Assembly: GCF_052324685.1 (NCBI RefSeq)
Contig: NW_027507071.1
Span: 93,402 to 157,401 of the forward strand
Origin: Brachyhypopomus gauderio
Taxonomy: Eukaryota > Chordata > Actinopteri > Gymnotiformes > Hypopomidae
Direction of reading: 5' to 3'
Length of the DNA stretch: 64,000 bases
Both the position numbers and the translations under genes were made by a program. This document shows positions 46,109-64,000 of the stretch, piece after piece; position 1 is the stretch's first letter; every line of letters begins with the position of its first letter. The notes under the pieces are model-generated. The model did not search any database. It was not told where the DNA came from and worked only from the letters and a program-made list of their open reading frames with translations.

Positions 46109-46463
46109 TACTTGTTTAAGATTATGCCAGTGTATTTCAGAGGCTGTTTAGAATGTCATTACACATTTTTTCAACAACTTGTATTCTTGGTGCTGCATTT
46201 TTATGGTTACACCATTTAGACAATTTTGCCCCTTTTCTCTCAATATTATCTCAGAATGTAATAAAATCAGGCATGTCAAGATAGTGGCCCAAAGAAAAAT
46301 ATATTTCAAAGTAAATTATAGCTTCATTTCGAAATTAGCACATTTTTAAAGTAATTCAAACTTCAGAGACAGAATAAAATGAGCGGCACGTCTTTCACCC
46401 AGGCTCAGATTTGAATACTGCCTTCAGCATCCCTCAGAAATGTTAGCTTATTCATTTATCTCT

Positions 46464-47418
46464 GGGTCATTCCAGGATTTTGGTACATTTCCTGTCCCAC
46501 CACTTAAATTTCAAATGTACATATCCAAAATATCTAAATGACTATTTTTTTTAAAACATTGTACTTGTTATAAGACAAACTGTAAAATTTGGTGGAAAAA
46601 TAAGCGCCTTAGATATTATTCAAAAGACCGAATACCTTTGAACCACCTCAAAAAATGGCCATTTTCTCTTGTCCCACACATTGGGTGACCAACTCCTTTG
46701 CCAAATTTAACAATTAAAATAAGCTCTAAATAAATTACTTCCTCTTGTATATTGTTGAAATGCATCTCCTTTACTTATGAAAACAACTTATTTGGTCTAC
46801 ATTGTATTGCATGTCACAGTTTTTACACTATTAAGTTGTGTCCCACAACATGCGCGCAACCCTGTTACCATAAGGAATTTTATCTGGCAGAGAGAGGGTT
46901 AAAAATATTTGTGTACTAGCACAAAGGAATTTGCATCACAAGGACATTTCCTGCCCACATGGCAAGAAAAATGGTAAGTGCTCTAACAATTGTCAAGGTT
47001 TTTTTCCAAATATGTTTGTCCAAGTTGTGTGTGTCACTCAGTGAATGCAACCCTGTTCCTCATATTGTAAGACTAATATTGAGTAGAGTCAAAATTTACT
47101 TTATATACTTATATAACCATATTTGTCCTTGATCTTGTATACATAGCTAAATTTTACAATGAGCATCTGTTCCTGGGGTAGACCACAACTTAGCCTAAAT
47201 TTGCAACCCTGTTAGTCACAACCCTGTTACTGCATACCAATTTACTGCACACCAATCTAATAAAGAAAAAACTTCTTGCATATCTGAGATTGACGAATCA
47301 AACTTTTTGATAGTTTATAACCTGTAGATTATAAATATATGATTTAAAATGATCAAATTGAAGATCAAATTTTCAGAAGTTACCACCCCTGAAATGTACC
47401 AAAATCCTGGAATGACCC
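46464..47418. mobile_element. DNA transposon with 27-bp ends and CTCT duplication
   Basis: GGGTCATTCCAGGATTTTGG plus TACATTT at the left is matched by its exact reverse complement at the right. CTCT flanks both sides (46460-46463 and 47419-47422). The 955-bp interior has no ORF but repeats the word AACCCTGTT four or more times (46859, 47049, 47207 and 47220 areas). A 4-bp duplication would fit Sola- or Academ-type elements, but this is a guess. Confidence 0.75.
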
Positions 47419-47422
47419 CTCT

Positions 47423-48349
47423 ACCTCCGCTAGGGGACATTGCCAGGTAGTTTTGAAGTGTTAAATTACTTTGGTCCCGAGGAAAAATAGGTTTTCTTAC
47501 AGGAGGATACTTATTTATCTTTCTGTAGTTATATCTTCGACATATGTGGTATAAATATCAATACGTTTTGTCACCTTCTCTTTGAAGGTCTTGTTTTACA
47601 TTTGCCCGTTCTATACTCTACCGCAGTGAGTCACTGCTACACGTGAACACGTGAAGAATTCAAGAAAAAATATATTACATTTAAAAGGAGCATCATAAAA
47701 TATTACAAATACGTATTGTACTTAATCACATATTTTATACTCATAGTACTATGAAAACGACCATCAATTAGTAACAATTAATTAGTACATCAATTAGAAA
47801 GAGTTTTCATTTTATGTTGATTTTCTGTTTCTGTCAACAAGTTTCTGATGATAATACAAAAAACGTTTATTCGACAATAACTAATATTAAAACTTAATAA
47901 TTATGATCAATCGAAATGTTTTGTGTAGGCTACAAGCGAACTGTCGTATCTGTAGCATTATTAAAGGTGGAGTGGACAGCACACTAGTATGTAGGCGATT
48001 TCAGAAAGCGCTCGAGATTTAACTGGCTAAACTATTTGTAGTTATCATGGGCCTATTAGCGGGACTCTCGACTTGTTCGGCAACAGCGCCCCCTATAGAC
48101 GTCTGTGGAGATAAATACAAAGTGGTTTCCTTGACAGCAAGCGAGTTCACTTACGAGTGACAACTATAAACAACTATTTAGCAACGTGGAGGAAAGAGAA
48201 CTGGTGAGATTTTAACGCAAGGATCGAGTTAAGGTTAACAGTTAAGATGATGGTCACGTTAAGGTAAAAACACGTTTAGGTGACTGCATAATTTACGTAC
48301 TACGTGTTGCTAAATTGTACAAACCATGGACGAAATTTTGATTTCATTG

Positions 48350-48409
<60 letters not shown>

Positions 48410-48607
48410 TGGCTTGAGAACTGGGGTGCGCGGGGGGGGGGGGGGGGGGGGTTTGTTACGTCCGTGCAAACTACACATTGGCAGCATTAGCTCTTCATCT
48501 GTACTGTATAAACGTATGTATTTAACATTAGCTCTTCATCTGTATGTCTTTAGTATTAGCTCTTCTTCTGTATTGTAGACACGTATATCTTTAGTTAGAA
48601 GACAAAC
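47423..48607. promoter_or_regulatory. 5' flank of CCDC83 with repeats
   Basis: No exon is certain. There is a (CA)n microsatellite at 48357-48408 and a G tract at 48433-48451 within a MITE-like piece (48326-48470). Just upstream of the start codon ATTAGCTCTTC(A/T)TCTGTA occurs three times at 48486, 48527 and 48555. The region 48130-48260 could hold the true first exon, since GGTGAGAT after AGAGAACT resembles a donor. Confidence 0.4.
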
Positions 48608-49519
48608 ATGGCGTTGGATAAAGGGCAGAAGAATGATGATAAAACCTCTCTGTCTGAGGCGTCCATCCAATTCCAGTAAGTTAAATCAAGACTGACTTTA
48701 AACAGGATTACGTTTTTGTTTACGGTTTCAAAACTTAGTTTGGCATGTATGGTCATTTTTTGCTATGTCTCATTCAGAATCCAGGTTAAGAAAAAAGAGA
48801 TTCAAGAATTCAATAATGAAACAAGTCTTCTGGAAGCCAAGAACAAGCAACTCATTGAACTGGTAATATCACTGGCAAATATTCAAACGAGCGAACAGTT
48901 GTACTATTTGGACGACGTGTTTACTCCCGTCCACTAACGCCGTCCAAGGTTGTGTCATGAACGCTCGTCTCCCAGTGTTGATGTGAGCGCTCTCCCCCAG
49001 AGGGCTCAGCTGCGCGAGGAGCAGCTGGCTCACGTGCGTGCGCTGCGTAGGCAGGCGCGAGAGCAGGAGAGGACGCTGGAGCAGAGCGAGAGGGTCAGCA
49101 AAGAAACTGTGGAGCAAGCTCTGCAGAACCACCTGGAGCTCCGCCATCGCCACGAGGAAGAGCTAGGAGGTACGGGCAGCAGACATTTTACTTTTTTACA
49201 TTGATTTTTACTCTTAATTTTTTTTGGGCATTTAGCAGACGCTCTTATCCAGAGAGACTTACAAAGTGCCTTGCCATCTGTTCACAGAATGCATCCTAGA
49301 ACTGTAGATAGGTCAGAATAAAAAAAACCCCGATATTTAAAAAAACGATACCTAGAAGTGCAAATAAACACATACCGGTGTATATAAATCTATATAGATA
49401 TAAACATACAAGGATGTAAAGAACAAGAATACCAAGTGCTATCTGCAGGGTCAGTGGTCTTTAACTAACACAAACACTTCCAAAAGTATTAATTATGCTG
49501 CTGTGCTAACCATAAGATC

Positions 49520-49583
<64 letters not shown>

Positions 49584-52500
49584 CAGAATACGCAACGTAA
49601 GGAGCACACAAGATATGTGAATGTACGTGAACATGACAGGCAGAGGTTCAGCTGCACACACAGCAGGAGTGTGTGTGTGTGTGTGTTAGAAAATCAGAGA
49701 GGCCTCTGTGTTTCTTCATATTGATGTGTATGTGAGAGAGCTTCAGATTGATCATCTTTTATACATGTGCGAAAGAATTGCTCAGGACGCTCACAGGCCT
49801 GGAGACGGAGCTACGGCTACAGCTTCAGCAGAAGGTGTTGCTGGAGTACAAGTCCACTGAGTGTGTGGAACATCACACACATATCCAGGTTCTGCAGTCA
49901 CAACTCACTGCTCTGCAGAAAGACTTCCAGGAGATGTCAGGTATGCCACATTACAAACCTTATACAATTAGATCTAGCATACTTCTTTTGGAGAAGGTAT
50001 AAACCCACTTCTCCACCACACCACAACAAAATCTCACCAAGATTATTTAGAATCACAGCACTCTCAAATGTACTGAATCCCATACATCATAATATACCAG
50101 GTACAATTTAATAATAAAATAAGCTCAACTTACTCTTGATTTACACAATTCCCCACAGAACATATTCGGTGTTCTCATGAATCAGCCATCAATGAAATCG
50201 ACAAGAAGAAATCTCAGCTGATAGACGAAGTGCAGCAGCTGGCTCCAGAGGTGCAAACACATGACCAGACGTATACCTGTAAGTGAAGCAGGGCCTATGC
50301 ATTGTCATGCTCTTCTCTCAGAGGGTGATTAAACGGCTTGACAAAGGCAGTCGCCACAAGATAATGGAGAACGACTTGCTTAAGAGAGAGGTACAGGCTC
50401 CCAGTTCAGAATACCTGCATTTCCCATGGCGTAGCAGATGTGTACGTTACTCAAGTTATGTATGTGGTTTGAATGTTCCATGGCAGGTTGCCATGTACAG
50501 TAAAGAAGTCCACATACTGGAGGAATCTGTGAGGAACTTGGAGGAGAAGAACTTGAAGCACATAGAGCAACTGGTTGATCAGCGTCTCAGCGATTTGCAG
50601 TTCTCAAGGCATTACTGACCATTTGTCTCATGCATGTGGGCCAGGGGCACTGGACTCCTGGAGATTGTTTTAACACACTGAGCTCTAAACCTAGTTCTAA
50701 TGGCGTGGAAGACCAGATTGTGAGTATTAGATCAGTGTTAGAGGGGAGCTAGGCAGGGCTGTAGATCTACGGAAGCAGAGCTGGGCATCTTCGCTGTCGG
50801 CCGTACAGTCCCTGACATAAGTTCTGTCGCTTATCCATGTTGTGGAAACAAAAGCTTATAACCGGACTTTAAAATCATCGATTGGTTTTAGAAATGACTC
50901 ATATGAAAGCTGAAACCCTCCCAAATGAGATTTAATTTACGAAAATAAATTTGCTTCACTGCAGAAATATTGATCATTTAATGAACACGGAAAGGTCAGA
51001 TTTTGGCAAGACAGAAGTTTTGTCGCCCACAGAAAGTAAGGTGAAAATCAAACAATTAATTCACTTCATATACAAATATATGCTTCATAACACTGGTGAA
51101 TGACGTTGTGGTGCTATTAGACCCACATTTAATATTTTGTGTGACTTCCATGAGCTTGAAGGACCACATCCATGCGGTTCGACAATGATTCATTGGAATT
51201 GGAAATTTCCACAACATGGATAAGCGACAGAACTTATGTCAGGGACTGTACATACCTGGGGCACAACACACTTACATTACACTCTCCCACCTCCGGCACA
51301 CCTGACCCAGCTCACAAGGACCTTGATGGGTTTAATTGGATGCGGATTAAAAGAATTATAAAGAGTGCAGCACATGTAGCCTCCAGTTTACATAACGCTT
51401 TTCCCTTTCTGTTGCAGAAACGTGTTCCTCACACAGGCTGCAGGCTTGCAGCAGATGAACTTGGGCAATATTGAGCAGCCGATGCAGGAACACATACTTT
51501 CAGAGACAGCAGGTGATCCCTCTGACCTCACCTATTTCTGGCCAGAAATGCAATTCTAGGACCACAAGAGGGCGCTCCAAGAGTTGAAGTTAGGCGAGGT
51601 CTTAAACTTCAGCATAAAAGTCCTTCCCCTAAGATTGTACAAAAGTGTATATCAGACACTAGTAAGTTTAAAACATACTTATTACTAGTGGACATGCGTG
51701 TGTAGAAGTTGTAAAGCCATCTTGCTGCTCTCACTCACAGACCAGTGCCAGATAGATGTAGTTTTATACTTGAACCCACAATCATACACTACCACAGTAT
51801 TCTGTTTTATTCAGGCTTCCAGTTATTTTATCTTATTAATTACACATACAAAAATGCAATATACAGATTCAATATACAGACACAGAACACAATAGAAACA
51901 TCTGAGATGGGACAGGTTGAACAGAGCTACTCCTGAAGAAATGTCTGTTCACTGGCTAATTTAGCGTAATGTTTTGAACTATAGGCTGCGAAGGCAAGAA
52001 ACACAAATGACTCCGATCTTGGGATTGGGGAGAACTCAGTCGCTCACCCACCAGGACGTTGTTAAAGGCCACTCTTGCCATCAGTTGCTAATCTTTCCCC
52101 AACCCTCAGCCACGAGCGGCCCGTGTGTTTCTTACCAGAGCTAGGGAGCAGACCCTGGCCGGCGCCGGTGGAGCCAGTGGGGGAAGAGCAGCAGTGGGCC
52201 AGGCTGCTGGAGGGAGATGAGACGGAGCCCGGCCGCGGGGCCGCCGCCCACGGGACCGCCGCCCACGGGACCGCCGCCCACGGGACCGCCGCCCACGGGA
52301 CCGCCGCCCACGGGACCGCCGCCCACGGGACCACCGCCCACGGGACCTCCGCCCCTCCCTATGACCTTGCCGTGCTTCCCTGCAGCAGCCGGAGTGACCA
52401 CAGGGTGAGACGCTAGCGTTTATGAATGCGATCCTTTAAAACAGGGCTTTCTAGAAGAACTCGGGGTGAGAAAATTGATGGTCTCATCACACACGTCCCT

Positions 52501-52903
52501 CTCTCAAGACATCACTCTGTAAATTGCACTTTCATTACATCAAGGTTCTGAGAACTATAATTTGAGACCTTTATAACCATTTCAAAACACAGAGCTCCTG
52601 TTTCTTAACAGCCAAGAGTCATACCGAGACTAAATCTACACATAGTCTATAGCAGAAGGTAGAAAAATGGAATCACTGGTTGAAATCACTTGTCTATGTA
52701 TGTAAATGCGGCTGTAGAGCCGGGCTGTAATTAAGGTGGTCTGCGTGTCTGATGGGCGTCTGGAGCCGAGTGCAGCTGAGAGAACTGTGAAACTCACTTC
52801 CTCCTCCCTGGCAAAGGCTGCAGTACAGATGGGTCTGGCGTCACCCAGAACAGGCCCTCTCCTTGTGTCTCTGGCCAGAAGGCAAGCCTGCAAATTGAGC
52901 TTC

Positions 52904-52940
<37 letters not shown>

Positions 52941-53116
52941 GAACTGCTACACCTGGGCCAGTTGGACCAGAAGCTGTTGACCGTGATTGGTCAGGCCATG
53001 ACTCTGCACCCTATGCCCTCCGACCCGGAGAGTTGCGGCGAATCGACGCACCTCGACGTTTTGGAGGTGCAGGATTGGGCCCTCACCACGAGGATCATCC
53101 ACAGTACGTTCCCCTG
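48608..53116 (+). CDS. ccdc83: Coiled-coil domain-containing protein 83
   Basis: Coding exons: 48608-48675, 48778-48862, 49001-49169, 49776-49940, 50159-50250, 50322-50390, 50487-50608, 51418-51512, 52110-52404, 52941-53116. Exons 1-8 join in frame. The product is almost all coiled coil (FQIQVKKKEIQEFNNETSLL, LREEQLAHVRALRRQAREQE). It carries the CCDC83 signature VIKRLDKGSRHKIMENDLLK, then AMYSKEVHILEESVRNLEEK and VFLTQAAGLQ. The last exon ends TRIIHSTFP-stop. Exon 7 would use a GC donor (AAG-gcatta). Exon 9 joins exon 10 in phase only in the frame HERPVCFLPELGSRPWP, but exon 8 leaves a remainder that does not fit that frame at the CTCAG acceptor, so there is a one-base change, a different acceptor, or an unseen exon. 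Exon 9 contains a 15-bp minisatellite. Its neighbour PICALM lies downstream, as in other vertebrates, which supports the identity. Function of CCDC83 is not known to me. Confidence 0.82.
49205..49275. repeat. Dispersed fish repeat (GCATTTAGCAGACGCT type)
   Basis: GGCATTTAGCAGACGCTCTT and ATCCAGAGAGACTTACAAAG are words of a retroposon tail found throughout teleost genomes. It lies in a CCDC83 intron. Confidence 0.6.
49523..49580. repeat. (CA)n microsatellite
   Basis: About 29 CA units in the CCDC83 intron between exons 3 and 4. Confidence 0.95.
50806..51248. mobile_element. Tc1-like MITE with TA duplication
   Basis: CAGTCCCTGACATAAGTTCT and GTCGCTTATCCATGTTGTGG at the left are the exact reverse complement of the right end over about 38 bp. 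TA flanks it at 50804-50805 and 51249-51250. No ORF. It is inside the CCDC83 intron between exons 7 and 8. Confidence 0.82.
52242..52347. repeat. 15-bp coding minisatellite in CCDC83 exon 9
   Basis: Seven copies of GCCGCCCACGGGACC. In the frame that joins the last exon they encode (AAHGT)7; another frame gives TGPPP repeats. Since 15 is a multiple of 3, copy changes do not alter the frame. Confidence 0.9.
52905..52938 (+). repeat. (GT)n directly before the last CCDC83 exon
   Basis: About 16 GT units end only two bases before the AG of the acceptor at 52939-52940 and replace the usual pyrimidine tract. Confidence 0.9.
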
Positions 53117-53215
53117 AGCACATGCGCCACAAGAGCCTGCGCTTCAAATACAAACTATTGGCTCTCCAGTTTGTCTGGTACTTTTTATTTAGTATTTTTT
53201 ATGTACAACTTCTTA

Positions 53216-53221
53216 AATAAA
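53216..53221 (+). terminator. Poly(A) signal of CCDC83
   Basis: AATAAA lies 100 bp after the stop codon, the only such signal before the PICALM 3' end. Confidence 0.7.
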
Positions 53222-53344
53222 CCGCAGGCCAAGACTGCTTATTTCTAAGAGAAGTGAGCTTTAGCCTGTGAGCCTTAAAAATTACACAGCTGCAAAAGAC
53301 TGTAAAGAATCCTAGAAAAAAAAAAGAGTCACAAAACACTCATG

Positions 53345-54733
53345 TTTGTGGAAGCTGTGCCTTTATTTGAAAATCAACCAAATTCTGCTCACATACATTT
53401 TATTATATATAAACAAAATAGAATCTGCAGGGACAATGCAGCAAATATGCTAAATGGGGGGCCAGAACCACCTTCACACTGGGACCATCCTTCACATACG
53501 CAATTACTGGTCGGGGTCCGGTTTTATTTACACAAAGCGCCGATCAACAGTGCTTCTCTTGCTCCGGTTCTACTACACCTACTGCTAATTTACAACCACA
53601 CCAAGGACCCTGGTCATGGCCATCTGTGTGACACTTGCACACACACCTCTGCCCGTGCTCAGTAATGGCTGCTGCCTTGTGCCTGTGTAGGGAAAGATGA
53701 CCCGTGTGTGAAGGCGGCTTTTTACATTCAGGTTGGAAAGGCAGCTGTTTATTTGTCAATGTAAAATAATGGCATGCCAAGCATTAAGCATCACCACTCC
53801 TCCCCCATGCAGTGCTGCAGAATCACAGATGTAGTGACAAGTTTGACAAATGTTCCCTTGCCAAAAAAAAAAAACAAAACAAAAAACAAAGGAAAAAAAA
53901 AAAAAAAACACCCCCCCCCCCCCCCCCCCGGCCCAGAATTGACTGTGGATTAACCGTGTTCCCCCTCCCATCCTGTAGTCCCTCTTATGAATCAAGTGGA
54001 CGGGTTTCCAAACTACAAAGAATTGCACTAGACAAGAAACAGGAGGCAGAGATGATGTAGTGCTCTTTCAATTCATTTTACAGCCATTTTCATGATTTTT
54101 TAATTATATATATCTCGACTCGTTCACTATCAAAATCCACTTCTGCAATCCCAACCATGAAAGCATAATCCTACATACCTCCCACAAGGGAAGAGCTTGA
54201 TAAACATCAGAATTCATATCCGCAGTGGGTAAATCATAAATAAATACAAACAATGCACAAGGAATGTCCAAAAAAAAACAAATCAAAGTAGAAAGTGAAG
54301 TCAGTATTTCTACATGGTGATGGTTTAATTAGATAATGGATGATTGCTAATCAGATAAAGTCCTTCCACTTCGCGACCTGGTTTCTCCCCCCCCCCAGTC
54401 AGAACCTGAAGCAGTGTCGTCATCTCCATAGACCCTCTTCCCATTCCCCAAATGAGCCCCACATGTGAGTTTACAGAGCCCAATCTGCCTGGATCGGTCC
54501 TGGACAGGAGGAACCACTGCAGCCTGGTTACTGTTAGACAAATTACAAAACACTCGCCAGACAGCCTCCGTGTACAAACCCACCCGCCCCCCCACCCCAC
54601 CCCGGTTCCTGTTCGAGTCGGTGCTGGGACCAGTTCTCCTGGCCTGGAGTCAAACGGAACTGGGGACACGTTAAAGGTTTGAGATCGGCCGGCGTGTGAC
54701 TTCGTCCTCGGGGAGCGGACGCTTGCTGCGGCT
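53345..54733 (-). other. 3' UTR of PICALM
   Basis: On the minus strand the sequence between the stop codon at 54736-54734 and the AATAAA at 53367-53362 is non-coding. It includes an A tract with a C tract (53863-53929 on the plus strand). The small frames here have no domain. Confidence 0.6.
53362..53367 (-). terminator. Poly(A) signal of PICALM
   Basis: The plus strand reads TTTATT, so the minus strand carries AATAAA. Cleavage would fall near 53345, about 125 bp from the CCDC83 signal on the other strand. Confidence 0.6.
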
Positions 54734-63940
<9,207 letters not shown>

Positions 63941-64000
63941 CTGCAGGGAGAAACAGAAGTGTGAACACTACACAGGACAAACAGATTAACGCAGAGCCGC

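Noticed and set aside
52062-52401. Minus-strand and alternative plus-strand frames over the CCDC83 minisatellite (VPWAA, VGGGP and TGPPP repeats)
   Set aside because: All frames of a GC-rich 15-bp repeat are open; only the frame that joins the last exon is supported.
53812-54060. Lys-rich frame near the PICALM 3' end
   Set aside because: It reads through A and C tracts in the 3' UTR.

Overview
The window is nuclear DNA from a ray-finned (teleost) fish. It has spliced vertebrate genes, GT-AG introns, many (CA)n microsatellites, a fish-type DNA-transposon and LINE load, and the vertebrate gene pair CCDC83-PICALM. The species cannot be fixed from the sequence; some repeats look like ones common in otophysan fishes (inference, weak).

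Positions 1-30000 are a transposon-dominated stretch. Two copies of one large DNA transposon dominate it. Each carries a plus-strand THAP/DDE transposase facing a minus-strand, multi-exon SWIM-finger plus YqaJ-type nuclease gene, the layout known for ISL2EU/IS4EU-type PIF/Harbinger elements. Copy 1 (about 2126-8730) is decayed and has been hit by a truncated L1 (15-bp target duplication), a mariner-like element and other MITEs. Copy 2 (about 16326-21972) has an intact-looking transposase and a nuclease broken by one visible frameshift. Between them lie a LINE with an intact 1015-codon endonuclease/reverse-transcriptase ORF (9097-12565) and a fossil integrase-core gene. Right of copy 2 are the remains of a G2E3-like HECT gene, two hAT elements with exact 8-bp target duplications, and a small palindromic family that makes 6-bp target duplications.

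Positions 30071-45030 hold a USP42-like ubiquitin-specific protease. The first copy is complete (13 coding exons, 693 codons plus stop, catalytic boxes present). Its 3' half is repeated downstream as a tandem array with a 3.45-kb unit and later 1-2 kb units. Copy 2 has a stop codon in a catalytic-domain exon, one duplication junction creates a chimeric in-frame ORF, and the last copy runs into 3.1 kb of a 20-bp satellite with higher-order structure. A possible poly(A) exon follows the satellite.

Positions 48608-53116 encode CCDC83 (coiled-coil, plus strand, ten coding exons). Positions 53345-63940 carry the 3' half of PICALM on the minus strand (ten coding exons including the last, which encodes MQFM-stop). 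The two genes end tail to tail with their poly(A) signals about 140 bp apart. Several splice acceptors in this part sit directly against long (TG)n tracts. One CCDC83 exon contains a 15-bp coding minisatellite, and a PICALM intron contains a 10-copy C-rich minisatellite. All calls rest on reading the sequence and on remembered family features; no database search was run.
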